In this document: positions 24,787 to 33,501 of the stretch, piece by piece
Position numbering within the stretch: position 1 is the first letter of the stretch
How the letters are laid out: each line of letters opens with the position of its first letter
DNA from: Acidobacteriota bacterium
GTDB lineage: Bacteria; Acidobacteriota; Terriglobia; Bryobacterales; Bryobacteraceae
Length of the DNA stretch: 50,650 nucleotides
NCBI GenBank assembly: GCA_016213725.1
Contig: JACQZS010000197.1
Coordinates: forward strand, 1 to 50,650
Reading direction: 5' to 3'
Made by a program: the position numbers and the translations under genes
Notes under the pieces: generated by a model
The model's input: only the letters and a program-made list of their open reading frames with translations
What the model was told of the DNA's origin: nothing
Database searches by the model: none

Positions 24787-26455
24787 TCGTGATCGTCCTC
24801 ACAAACGGCGTGTAGCCCGTGATGTAGATGCACTCGCCCGCCGCCCGCAACCCGGCCACCATCGTCATCGTGTGCTCGGCAACTCCCGGCCCGAACTCGA
24901 TCGCGTCTTCGCCCACCCGGTACGTCCCCATCCCGCCTTTCAACAACGACGATTCGATCCCTCCGCTGAACCGCCCGCCCGGCCGGAACGACAGCTCCAC
25001 CGTGTAAGGCACCCGCGCCCGCTCCGTGATCTCGAACCTCAACTCGAACCCGCCCTCGATCTGCGCCACCGTCACCTTCTGCTCCAGCGCCACCACGTTG
25101 CTCATCGCCCTGTGCGGGAAGTCGAGCTTGCTCCAGAACCGCCCGTCCTTGGCCGGCGTCAGCGCGTAGTCGCCGCGCGCGTTGCGGTACTGCTTCGGCA
25201 GCGGTTGATAATAAGGCGCCTCGAACCGCTGCGCCAGCGCCGTCCGCTCGCCCGTGTGCTCGAACCGCTCCGCCCGGAACACTCCCAGGTTGAAGAACTG
25301 CCCGCCCATCCTCACCGACTCCAGCACCGCCTTGCCCTTCCTGTAGTTGAAGAACGTCGGGTTGTGCGAGATGCCCGACGCCATCACCGCCGGCACGTCC
25401 TCGCCGCCGAACACCGTCGCCGACCGCTCGCCCTTCCTCACCCGCACCATCCTGCTGTTGCGGAACACCCGCGAGTAATCCGCAGGCGCCGCGCCGCCCT
25501 CCGGCAGCGCCCGCCGCAGCAGCGGCTCTTCCAGGAACTGCAGCACCGGATTCGTGCCCTCCACAAAGCCCTCGCCCGGCCGCGCCGCTATCAGCCGCGC
25601 CACCGCCGCGTACTCCGTGTTCCTGTCGTGGATCGCCATGTAGCGGTACTGCAGATAGAAGTAGGCCGCCGGCACCGGGCGGTCCTGATCCTGCCGCCGC
25701 GAATGCACCGTCTCCATCTCGCCGTCCGGCTGCATCAGGTAGAGGTGCGCCGTCAGGCACCGCCGCACCGGTTCGAGCAGCGCGGGCCGCTTCAGAATCC
25801 GCGCCAGCGTCACAAAGGCGTCCGCCTCCACGCGCGCGTAGTTCGGGCTCCGCTCCGGGAATTGCCCGTCTTCATCCTGGTAGATCCCTTCCCCCAGCCA
25901 GTCGTCGATCCGATCCACATACCGCTGGTCCGGCATCAGCGCGTGGATCCGCGCCAGCGCCGAGCAGATCACCCAGCGGTGGTTCGGCGTGTGCACGCCG
26001 CCCGTTACCAGCCCCTCGCCCGTCTTCTTCAGAAACCGCGTCAGTGTCTCCTCAAACCGCCTCAACTTCGGATCCTGCAACCGCCGCGCCACCGTCAACG
26101 ACCCCGCCAAGGCTTCAACGACGAACGCCGTATCCGGCGGCGAAGAGAGGTTGCCCGCATCCAGCAGTCCGTTGGCGTCCTGCGCATCGACGAACGCCTG
26201 CGCGCCCCGCTCCATCAGCGGGATCAGCTTCTCCGCGCGGTAGTAGCTCGACTCCGGCGAGCAGTACGCCGACACCAGCGCGCCGATGTTCCCACCGCGT
26301 CCCAAGCGCCCCCGCGTCGCCTGCGCCATCCTCCCCACGGCATCGTCGTTGGCCTTCATCAGCCGCAGGAACATCTCCTGCCCTTCGTCCGCGGCGGCCG
26401 CGGACGCCGCCGCGCCCACCGTCATCCCAATCGCATCTCGTCGTGTGATCTCCAC
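24773..26455 (-). CDS. Tat-exported alpha/alpha-toroid protein, probable polysaccharide-degrading enzyme
   Basis: The protein has 560 residues. The N-terminus VEITRRDAIGMTVGAAASAA is a twin-arginine signal. The start is GTG at 26455 with AGGAG 5 bases upstream. Residues about 30-330 are repeated helical hairpins (EGLVTGGVHTPNHRWVICSA, SPNYARVEADAFVTLARIL) of an alpha/alpha toroid. Residues about 340-560 are beta-rich and end in YITGYTPFVRTITIKG. The architecture matches heparinase-type polysaccharide lyases and related glycosidases, but I see no family-defining catalytic motif. It is on the same strand as the URO-D-like gene and the RuBisCO-like operon upstream and may be cotranscribed with them. 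Confidence 0.68.
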   Translation of the reverse strand: MEITRRDAIGMTVGAAASAAAADEGQEMFLRLMKANDDAVGRMAQATRGRLGRGGNIGALVSAYCSPESSYYRAEKLIPLMERGAQAFVDAQDANGLLDAGNLSSPPDTAFVVEALAGSLTVARRLQDPKLRRFEETLTRFLKKTGEGLVTGGVHTPNHRWVICSALARIHALMPDQRYVDRIDDWLGEGIYQDEDGQFPERSPNYARVEADAFVTLARILKRPALLEPVRRCLTAHLYLMQPDGEMETVHSRRQDQDRPVPAAYFYLQYRYMAIHDRNTEYAAVARLIAARPGEGFVEGTNPVLQFLEEPLLRRALPEGGAAPADYSRVFRNSRMVRVRKGERSATVFGGEDVPAVMASGISHNPTFFNYRKGKAVLESVRMGGQFFNLGVFRAERFEHTGERTALAQRFEAPYYQPLPKQYRNARGDYALTPAKDGRFWSKLDFPHRAMSNVVALEQKVTVAQIEGGFELRFEITERARVPYTVELSFRPGGRFSGGIESSLLKGGMGTYRVGEDAIEFGPGVAEHTMTMVAGLRAAGECIYITGYTPFVRTITIKGV

Positions 26456-26559
26456 GGCAGCTCCTGGAGCTAGCGTACGCCACTGCTCAACCTCAGTCGC
26501 CGCGCCAATGCGCTAGCGGTCCGTCGGCGCGGCGGAGCGGCGCAGGAACGCCCGCCGGT

Positions 26560-27612
26560 TCACAGCGATCGCCCGTAGTCCGCCGCCGCCCGCAGGATCG
26601 CCCGCACGTTCTCGTCCGGCGTCGAGTGGTCCATGTTGATGCAGCAGATGCCTACCAGTTCGCGCCGCCCGCATTCGCGCAGCAGCCGCGCCGCGTCTTC
26701 ATAGATCTCATCCGCCGGGCACTGCATCACGCGCACCGGATTCATCCGCAGGTTCAGAAACGCCCCCGGCAACTGCTCTGACACCTCGGCCACGTGCGAG
26801 CCCCAGCCGACATCGAAGAAGCGCGCGTCCAACTGGCGGTACGCCGGCGCGTACTTGTGCAGGTTGCTGCCGCAGTGATGCACGCCGAACGGCCGCAGCG
26901 CCTGGGCCAGCTTCAGCTCGTAGGGCAGGATGCGCTCTTCATAGAGCCGCCGCGCGATCATGTGCGTCGAGCAGTTGCTGGTAAGGCACAGCGAAGCATC
27001 GGCGTCGAGCACGGAGCGGTTCGTCGACACCGCGCACGTGCCGGTGGCCATGCGGATCGCCCGGCAGATCCGGATCTGCGTCTCGCACACCACGCCCAGC
27101 ACGTGGTCGCACACCTCGGCATCTTCCACCAGGTCCAGGAAGAACTGCTGGCCGCGGATCTCGAGCGCCGTGTTCAACAGGCCGCCGGGGTTGAGGTCGC
27201 CCACCACGTAGCCGAAGCGCGCCCGCAGCTCTTCGATCTGCGGAAGGATGATGTTCATCGGCCAGGTGTTGGCCAGCTCCGGCACGCGCAGCGCCATGGC
27301 CGCGTCGCGGCCGAGGTTCATCGGAATGGGCCACGCGCCCTGGTCGTCGATGAAGCGAATCGGCACGCCGAGCGAGCCCGGCACGGCATAGCCGCCGGCG
27401 ATGTGGCGCGAGCCGATGACCGGCCGCGGCTGCGGATCCCTCTCGCCGAAGCCCGGGCCGAAGCGCTCATACAGCGCCTTGCGCATCTTCATGTCGTTTT
27501 CGATGCGCGTCTCCAAGTCCAGATAGAACGGCTCCTGGAACTGGATCGAGCAATGCTGATGCCACCAGCTCGGGCTGAAAACGAAGTTAACCGGAATGCC
27601 TTGCCGTGCCAT
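26560..27612 (-). CDS. Uroporphyrinogen-decarboxylase-superfamily protein (non-HemE)
   Basis: The protein has 350 residues. The text follows the URO-D/methyltransferase superfamily: MALRVPELANTWPMNIILPQ, GDLNPGGLLNTALEIRGQQF, EDAEVCDHVLGVVCETQIRI, LPYELKLAQALRPFGVHHCG and ICCINMDHSTPDENVRAIL. The HHCGSN motif with the Cys near it suggests a zinc-binding, methyltransferase-like member rather than true HemE, whose N-terminal RPVW-type motif is absent. Such proteins are common beside acidobacterial and planctomycete carbohydrate operons and their role there is not settled. The ATG at 27612 is used; a TTG 12 bases upstream is also in frame. It is downstream of the RuBisCO-like/kinase operon, separated by 186 bp. 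Confidence 0.75.
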   Translation of the reverse strand: MARQGIPVNFVFSPSWWHQHCSIQFQEPFYLDLETRIENDMKMRKALYERFGPGFGERDPQPRPVIGSRHIAGGYAVPGSLGVPIRFIDDQGAWPIPMNLGRDAAMALRVPELANTWPMNIILPQIEELRARFGYVVGDLNPGGLLNTALEIRGQQFFLDLVEDAEVCDHVLGVVCETQIRICRAIRMATGTCAVSTNRSVLDADASLCLTSNCSTHMIARRLYEERILPYELKLAQALRPFGVHHCGSNLHKYAPAYRQLDARFFDVGWGSHVAEVSEQLPGAFLNLRMNPVRVMQCPADEIYEDAARLLRECGRRELVGICCINMDHSTPDENVRAILRAAADYGRSL

Positions 27613-27798
27613 GTCTGTCCCCAATTCTTACAACGCCCGCCGCCAGTGCGCCAGCCTGCCGGCGCGCAGGATCAGACGGGAGGCGGCGCCGCGCATGGTT
27701 TGCGTCGTTGGCGTTTCAGGGATTGGCCGAAGCGGGCGCGGCGGCCGGACCGATGGACGAGCGCGTAACCAGCACGGGGCTGGCGTTTAGGTAAGCGA

Positions 27799-29070
27799 TC
27801 ATTGGCATGACTGCGCTCTTTCCAGGAAATCGTCGGCGCCCACCTGCCCGCCCTTCAGCACCAGCTCCAGTTGGCCGTTCCATCCGTGCGCCCGGCACAA
27901 CGGCGCACCGCGCGTGATGGGCGCGGAGTAGGTGAGCGCCTTCAGCTCCAACTCCTGAACGGCGTGCGAGGCGGTGTCGCCGCCGGCCACGACGACGCGC
28001 GTCGCGCCGGATGCCCGGATCACGTCCCGCAGCAGCCGGCCCATGGCGGCGGCCAACTCCTGGCGGTCGATCACCTCCATGCGGTGGTCCGGCTCGAGCG
28101 CCGTATATAGGATGACGCTGCGCCCCGCGGCAAGTTCCGCGGCCGCGGTGCGCGCGGCGGCCGGCCATGCCGTTTGCGCCGGATCCAGCCGCACACCCTG
28201 AAAACCGCGGTCAAGGGCCGTTCGGATCTGCCGCGCCGTCACGGCGGAGCAACTGCCGGAGAGGACCAGCAAGCGATCCGCCGGAGGCGGAGCGGCGCAG
28301 GGAGGAGGCTCCGGGATCCAGCCCTGCCGCCGCCAGAACTGAAGCATGCCGTAGGTGAAGCCGGAGCTGCCCACGGCGAAGAGCTGCCGCGGGCGGCGCG
28401 CCTCCCACAGCAAACGCGCGGTGCGCACGGGGTCTTCCTCGTCGACGCCATCGAAGAGCACGGCCCTGGCGTCCGGCCGCAAGGCCGTGCCACGCCGGAG
28501 CGACCGCAGATCCAGCAGCTCGATGGGCAGCTCCGTCTGGCGCGCCAGATGGACGCGCAGGTCGCTCTCATCCATGGGCGTTACCGGGTGTTGCGCCATG
28601 ACCGGATGGCGGTCGATGCGATGGACCGCACCGCCGCTGGCCGCGAACATATTGCCGAAGACCACGTAGCGGCCGAGCAACGGCGCCGCGGGAACGACCG
28701 GCGCCCAGCCCCCTCCGAACACTTCCAGGCCGATCTCCAGCGCCCGTCCGATATTGCCGATGGCGCGGGAGCTGTCGAACGTCGAACAGATCTTGTACTG
28801 CACGACCGGCGCGCCGATCTCCTGAAGCCGGCGGAAGAGCGGCGGCAATTCGCGGCTCATCCACTCGGGCGGGCGGCTGCGGCTGTCTCCGGCGATGCCG
28901 ACGGCGCGGCAGTGCGGGAAGCGGAGGAGGTAGCCGTCATCGGGCGGAGCGAGGAAGAGGACGGTGTCCACGCCGTGGGAGGCGAGGGCTTCGAGGGCGT
29001 CGGTGGATCCGGTGAAGTCGTCGCCGTAATAGGTAAAGAGCGGCTTGTTCGCGGGCAGCGGGTTGTTCAT
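27799..29070 (-). CDS. Four-carbon acid sugar kinase family (DUF1537), OiaK/OtnK-like
   Basis: The protein has 423 residues. It starts with the family signature FTYYGDDFTGSTDALEALAS (residues 12-31). It carries the internal VQYKICSTFDSSRAIGNIGRA motif and the C-terminal nucleotide-binding half (VVVAGGDTASHAVQELELKA, then ELVLKGGQVGADDFLERA). Characterised members phosphorylate four-carbon acids or 3-oxo-isoapionate. Pairing with a RuBisCO-like protein points to the latter (OiaK-type) role, by context only. Its ATG overlaps the stop of the RuBisCO-like gene by 4 bp (ATGA), which implies coupled translation. A longer frame to 29349 was rejected as antiframe. The gene is cytosolic. Confidence 0.82.
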   Translation of the reverse strand: MNNPLPANKPLFTYYGDDFTGSTDALEALASHGVDTVLFLAPPDDGYLLRFPHCRAVGIAGDSRSRPPEWMSRELPPLFRRLQEIGAPVVQYKICSTFDSSRAIGNIGRALEIGLEVFGGGWAPVVPAAPLLGRYVVFGNMFAASGGAVHRIDRHPVMAQHPVTPMDESDLRVHLARQTELPIELLDLRSLRRGTALRPDARAVLFDGVDEEDPVRTARLLWEARRPRQLFAVGSSGFTYGMLQFWRRQGWIPEPPPCAAPPPADRLLVLSGSCSAVTARQIRTALDRGFQGVRLDPAQTAWPAAARTAAAELAAGRSVILYTALEPDHRMEVIDRQELAAAMGRLLRDVIRASGATRVVVAGGDTASHAVQELELKALTYSAPITRGAPLCRAHGWNGQLELVLKGGQVGADDFLERAQSCQ

Positions 29071-30272
29071 GGGAAGCGCTCCAAGGCAGAGCGCAACTCC
29101 GCATGGGTTGCGGCATACTTCTCCAGCGGAATGCCCTGGACGGCGGCCTCCCAGGCCTGACGCAGGCTGAGCACGCCGGCGGCGGCGCCGCCCGGATGAG
29201 CCATGATGCCGCCGCCGGCGGCGAAGAGCAGATCGGCGGAGCCGAGGGCGGCGTAGGTGGGCGGCGCCTGGCGGGCGGTCTGTCCGGAGGAGAAGACGGG
29301 CATGATCTCGCAGCCTTTGCCGGCGACGTCGAACATCGGCTTGAGGCACTCGCGGGCGGAGGCGACGGCGGATTCGTCGGATTCCCAGAACTTGTTGGCG
29401 ATGCCGTTGCAGTGGAGGTGATCGACGCCGGCCAGGCGCCAGAGCTTCTGCCAGGCAATGAAGCTGACGGCGATGTCTGAGGAGCGGCCCAGCAGGCCCC
29501 AGCCGTTGCGGTGGCCGTGGATGACGAGGCTCGATTCGCGGCGCAGAGCTGTGAATGCGGGCAGGCCGACGCTGTGAATGCTGACCATCACGCAGGTGCC
29601 GCCGGCGCGGACCACCTGATGGTGCCGGCGCAGCATCTCGTCGATCTCGCCGGTGATGTTGGCGGCGTACATGACCAGCTTGCCGGTGCGCTGGGCGTGA
29701 TCGCGGAGGACGCGCATCACCGCATCGAGGCGGGCCTCGAAGGGGCAGTGCGGGCCGTCGCTCTGCAGCTCGTCGTCCTTGATGAAGTCGATGCCGCCTT
29801 CGGCGAGCTGGCGGACGAGCGCGGCGGTCTCGCCCGGGTTCATGCCCACGCTGGGCTTGAGGATGGTGCCGATGACGGGGCCGGCGGACAGGCCGCAGAG
29901 ACGGAGCGTGCCGGCCACGCCGAACTGCGGGCCCCGGTATTTGTCGAGGAACGCCGGCGGGAGTTTCAGGTCGAGCAGTTTGAGGCCGGAGAACTGTTTC
30001 ACCTCCCAGAGATTGCCGGCGACGGTGGCCAGCAGATTGGGCAGCGACGGCCCGAGGTTGGCGAGCGGCCAGGAGATTTCGAGTTCGTGCCAGCCGCCGG
30101 CGGCGGGACGGACGGCCTCCACGCGCGCGGCGTGGCGTTCGCGCAGCTCGTCGGTTTCGCCGGGGATTGGAGTGAACGTGCCGGTGGACTGCTCGCCGGC
30201 GATCACCTCGGCGGCGCGCTGTGGCTCCTGGCTGGTGCGGACCGCGTAGCGGGCCCAGATCCGGTGGCTCAT
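29067..30272 (-). CDS. RuBisCO-like protein (form IV), OiaX-like candidate decarboxylase
   Basis: The protein has 401 residues and is RuBisCO large-subunit-like. K139 in GTILKPSVGM matches K175 of RuBisCO. K165-D166-D167-E168 (IDFIKDDE) matches the carbamylated lysine and metal ligands K201/D203/E204. H254-R255 in VIHGHRNG matches H294/R295, K294 in IANKFWES sits where loop-6 K334 is expected, and SSGQT (328-332) and GGGIMAHPGG (353-362) are the phosphate-binding loops. Most active-site residues are thus kept, unlike many RLPs. Known RLPs of this kind act on 3-oxo-isoapionate 4-phosphate in apiose breakdown. The ATG at 30272 overlaps the GH127-like stop by 4 bp, and the stop overlaps the kinase start by 4 bp. 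Confidence 0.85.
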   Translation of the reverse strand: MSHRIWARYAVRTSQEPQRAAEVIAGEQSTGTFTPIPGETDELRERHAARVEAVRPAAGGWHELEISWPLANLGPSLPNLLATVAGNLWEVKQFSGLKLLDLKLPPAFLDKYRGPQFGVAGTLRLCGLSAGPVIGTILKPSVGMNPGETAALVRQLAEGGIDFIKDDELQSDGPHCPFEARLDAVMRVLRDHAQRTGKLVMYAANITGEIDEMLRRHHQVVRAGGTCVMVSIHSVGLPAFTALRRESSLVIHGHRNGWGLLGRSSDIAVSFIAWQKLWRLAGVDHLHCNGIANKFWESDESAVASARECLKPMFDVAGKGCEIMPVFSSGQTARQAPPTYAALGSADLLFAAGGGIMAHPGGAAAGVLSLRQAWEAAVQGIPLEKYAATHAELRSALERFP

Positions 30273-32068
30273 CCGGCGTCTCCCTTGCGTTCGATGTAAG
30301 TGGTGTAGGGTTCGCGCTGCACCTGGAAGAAGGGCTTCATTTGCACGCTGCCGTGGGCGGCGGCGCACTCGAAGTGCTGCGGCTGGCCGGAGACGGGTTT
30401 GAGCGATTCGAGCGACGACTTGGCGGCGGCCAGCTTTTCCGGCGGATCGCAGGCGACCAGCATCAGCGGGCCGTTCATGACGGCGACGGTGTTGGGATGG
30501 CGGTCGTCCACGGGCACGCTGCGCGAGGCGAAGGGCAAGGTAAGTTCGATGCGATCTCCGGTGCGCCAATTGCGCTGGATGGAAGCCCACTGGCCTGGCA
30601 GGGCCTGGACGCTGGTGCGCTTGCCGTTGACGACGATTTCAGGCTGGCGCTGCAGCCAGCCGGGGATGCGGAGGTTCACGGCGAAGTCTGTGGGCGCGCT
30701 GGTTTCGACGTGCACCTCGACGCGTTCAGAGAGCGGGTAGGAGGTGTTCTGGGTGAGCTTTACGCTGGCGCCGCCGCGCTGCCAGCGCACCTCGCTGCCG
30801 GCGTAGAGGTTGAGGTAGATGCCGCGCGGGTCGTGGAAGTAGATGTTGAGCGGATAGTCGGCGACGGACTGGGCGAGGGTGCCGGCGCAGCAGGGCCATT
30901 TGCGCTGGTAGTACTTCTTGCGGGCGCCGGATTGGTAGTCGGCGTAGTAGAAGTAGCCGCCGTCGCCGTCGGGGTCGAGCGCGCCGAGGATGGTGTTGAG
31001 AAGGACGCGCTCCAGGCCGTCGCCATAGCGAGCTTCGGCGGTGAAGGAGGTGAGATAGCGCGCCAGTTTGGCGTGGGCGTAGTAGCAGCAGGGGGTTTCG
31101 TAGTGGTCGCGCGTGTTGGTGAGGCTTTCGCCGAGCTGGCCGGAGTGGGGGACGACGAACATCTCCTGCGGGGCCCAGGCGCCGGAGGCGAACTGCTGCG
31201 TCTCTTCGAGGAACTGCCAGGCATTGCGGATGGCCTGGAGGTGCTTCGGATTGCCGAGGACATCATAGGCCTTGGCGGCGGAGCTGAGGGCGATGATGTG
31301 GCTGTAGCCGTGCTTGCCGGGGAGGACGTTGTCGCCCTTGGCCAGGGGATCGAAGAAGGCGTCGTCGAGCAGGTATAGCTTGGCCAGGTCGAGGAAGCGC
31401 TGGTCGCCGGTGATTTCGTGCGCGAGGAAGAGGTTTTCCGGCAGGACGTAGGGTTCGTCGTAGGGGAGGTTCTTGACGCCGATGCGGTCGAAGGTGTGGT
31501 CGGGGATCCAACCTGTTCTCTTGGCGCCGTCCCAGACGCGGGGCAGCAGGGGGCGGGCTTCGCTGACACCGGCGAGTCGATGGGCATCGATGAGGCCGAT
31601 CTCGTATTTGTCGAGGATGTAACAGGCCCAGGTGACGGCCTTGGGACTGGCGTAGGGGTTCTGGCCGCGCTCAAAGGTCTCGCCATAGCCCTGAACCAGG
31701 CGCCTGGCCTTGGCGGCGGCCGCGGCGTCGCCGGTGTGCGAGTAGATGCGCGAGAGGCCGGAGATGAACTGGCCGATGAGGTGGCCGGGGACGAAACCGT
31801 CGGCGTCGTACCAGCCGCCCATGTCCTTGCCCGGGGCCGGCATGCCGGCGCGCTGGCGGTAGACCTTGAGGATGCGGTCTTCGTCGAGCGCGAGGAAGTG
31901 CGCGTGCATGCGGCGGTACATCTCGCCGATGGGTCCGCCGGTGAGCTTGACGTCTGCGTAGGCGAACTCTTTTAATTTGCGGCGCTGCGCGGAGGGCGCT
32001 GCCGTGACGCGGCGCGGCAATAGCGCGCCGGCGGCCAGACTTGCGGCAAAGGCTCGTCTCGAGATCAT
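30269..32068 (-). CDS. GH127/DUF1680-like glycosidase, Tat-exported
   Basis: The protein has 599 residues. The N-terminus SRRAFAASLAAGALLPRR is a twin-arginine signal. The body is an alpha/alpha toroid with family text (WYDADGFVPGHLIGQFISGL, PYVLPENLFLAHEITGD). ETPCCYYAHAKLARYLT and WPCCAGTLAQSV carry the Glu and the Cys pair that in GH127 beta-L-arabinofuranosidase bind zinc and do catalysis. The C-terminal beta-sandwich (VNLRIPGWL, IELTLPF) is also typical. The expected substrate is an arabinofuranosyl or similar pectin-type linkage, possibly apiosyl given the context. It is first in a translationally coupled trio with the RuBisCO-like protein and the kinase. Upstream (32069-32315) is a 247-bp gap holding the probable promoter. 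Confidence 0.8.
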   Translation of the reverse strand: MISRRAFAASLAAGALLPRRVTAAPSAQRRKLKEFAYADVKLTGGPIGEMYRRMHAHFLALDEDRILKVYRQRAGMPAPGKDMGGWYDADGFVPGHLIGQFISGLSRIYSHTGDAAAAAKARRLVQGYGETFERGQNPYASPKAVTWACYILDKYEIGLIDAHRLAGVSEARPLLPRVWDGAKRTGWIPDHTFDRIGVKNLPYDEPYVLPENLFLAHEITGDQRFLDLAKLYLLDDAFFDPLAKGDNVLPGKHGYSHIIALSSAAKAYDVLGNPKHLQAIRNAWQFLEETQQFASGAWAPQEMFVVPHSGQLGESLTNTRDHYETPCCYYAHAKLARYLTSFTAEARYGDGLERVLLNTILGALDPDGDGGYFYYADYQSGARKKYYQRKWPCCAGTLAQSVADYPLNIYFHDPRGIYLNLYAGSEVRWQRGGASVKLTQNTSYPLSERVEVHVETSAPTDFAVNLRIPGWLQRQPEIVVNGKRTSVQALPGQWASIQRNWRTGDRIELTLPFASRSVPVDDRHPNTVAVMNGPLMLVACDPPEKLAAAKSSLESLKPVSGQPQHFECAAAHGSVQMKPFFQVQREPYTTYIERKGDAG

Positions 32069-32315
32069 CCTTGGTCCATTATTCCTCGACTTGGCCGCTG
32101 CCAGCCTGCGGAATCGGAGAAAGGCCGCAATTCTATATTGTGGAACGGCTGGCGGCTTGCGACATAGTCGTTACCGCTGTTCTTGTTTGCCCCCATCAGA
32201 TGGTAATTCCACGCAGCGGAATTGTGAGCAGTGCCCGCTGCGCGACGTGGTGAACGGCGGCGGGATCCGCGCGGCCGGCGTGGGGCCTGACGTAGCAGCA
32301 GCGGCCACGCCGGCG

Positions 32316-33464
32316 CTAGAGCCTGGCGAAGTAGATGGACACCGGGCTGGGCGTCTCGACGACGGCGCTGGTGGCGGTGAGCTTGCCGGTGGCGGCGTCC
32401 ACGCGCCAACTGACGATGTTGTCGCTCTGTTCGTTGGCGGCGTAGAGGAAGCGGCCGCGCGGGTCCAGGCCGATGAAGCGCGGGATGCGCCCGCGCGACG
32501 GCACCCAGCCCTGAGGCGTGAGCAGGCCGGTGGAGGGATCGGCGGAGTAGATGGCCACGCTGTCGTAGCCGCGGTTGGAGCAGTAGACGAAGCGCCCGGC
32601 GGGCGAGACTTCGATTTCGGAGGCGGTACTTTCGCCGGTGTAATCGGCCGGCAGCGTGGTGAGGATCTGCGCGGCTTTCATGTGGCCGCGCTCGGCCTCC
32701 CACATCCAGGTGGCCACGGTGTTGTTGATCTCATTCAGCACCCACAACACGGGCAGGCGCGGATGAAAGGCGGCGTGGCGCGGGCCGGAGAAGGTGCGGG
32801 CCACGCCGGCGCCTTGCGCGGTGGGCGCGAGTTTGCCGGTCTTCGAGTCGAAGCCGAAAACGAAGACGCGGTCCAGGCCTTTGTCGGGCACGACGACGAA
32901 GCGGCCGGCGGGCTCGAAGAGGATCTGGTGCGGGTGCGCGCTGGCCTGCTCCACGCGATGCGGGCCGGGGGTGCCCTGCAGCGGGACCACCTGGAGGAGT
33001 TCGCCCAGCCGCCCGTCTTCCTTCACGGAGAGCACGCTGACGCCGCCGCTGGTGTAGTTGGCGATGACGAGGAAGCGGCCGCTGTTGTCGAGCGCCAGAT
33101 GCACGCCGTTGACGCCGCCCGTCTCCACCTGGTTGAGCTGCGTGAGCCGGCCGGTGGCCGGATCTACGGAGAAAGCGGTGGCGTGGCCTTCGTCGCCGTG
33201 GGCGGAGTAGAGGAACTGGCGGTCTTTGCGCAGGGTGAGGAACGACGGGTTGATGAGCCCGCCCACTTTCTGCACGTGCGTCCACCGGCCGGTCTCTTCG
33301 TCGACGCGGAAGACGTGGATGCCGTCGCCGCGCGCGTAGCGCTTGGCGGTGGTGTAGCAGCCAACGTAGGCGTAGAGAGCGGGTGCGGCGGACGCAGCCC
33401 GGCCTGCGCCGGCGGCCGTGGCGGCGAGGAAACCTCGCCGCGTCCAGGTGGAAGAAGTCGGCAT
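32316..33464 (-). CDS. Tat-exported seven-bladed beta-propeller lactonase-family protein (YbhE/Pgl-like)
   Basis: The protein has 382 residues. It opens with a Tat-like signal (WTRRGFLAATAAGAGRAASA). The propeller repeats are visible: LYAYVGCYTTAKRYARGDGI, PSFLTLRKDRQFLYSAHGDE, VHLALDNSGRFLVIANYTSG, HPHQILFEPAGRFVVVPDKG, RHAAFHPRLPVLWVLNEINN and PRFIGLDPRGRFLYAANEQS. The family includes 6-phosphogluconolactonase of the YbhE type, but the export signal makes a periplasmic aldonolactonase or other role likelier. The ATG at 33464 has GGAGG 5 bases upstream. It lies 247 bp upstream of the GH127-like operon on the same strand and might hydrolyse a sugar lactone for it. Confidence 0.82.
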   Translation of the reverse strand: MPTSSTWTRRGFLAATAAGAGRAASAAPALYAYVGCYTTAKRYARGDGIHVFRVDEETGRWTHVQKVGGLINPSFLTLRKDRQFLYSAHGDEGHATAFSVDPATGRLTQLNQVETGGVNGVHLALDNSGRFLVIANYTSGGVSVLSVKEDGRLGELLQVVPLQGTPGPHRVEQASAHPHQILFEPAGRFVVVPDKGLDRVFVFGFDSKTGKLAPTAQGAGVARTFSGPRHAAFHPRLPVLWVLNEINNTVATWMWEAERGHMKAAQILTTLPADYTGESTASEIEVSPAGRFVYCSNRGYDSVAIYSADPSTGLLTPQGWVPSRGRIPRFIGLDPRGRFLYAANEQSDNIVSWRVDAATGKLTATSAVVETPSPVSIYFARL

Positions 33465-33501
33465 TTCACCTCCGGGAATCTTCAATCATACTGGCTGGGC
33501 G

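Noticed and set aside
27716-27808. Short minus-strand frame ending SPVLVTRSSIGPAA, reminiscent of a LacI-family C-terminus
   Set aside because: Only about 30 residues, overlaps the kinase end, and no other LacI part is nearby; resemblance to the LVxRxSxxP end may be chance.
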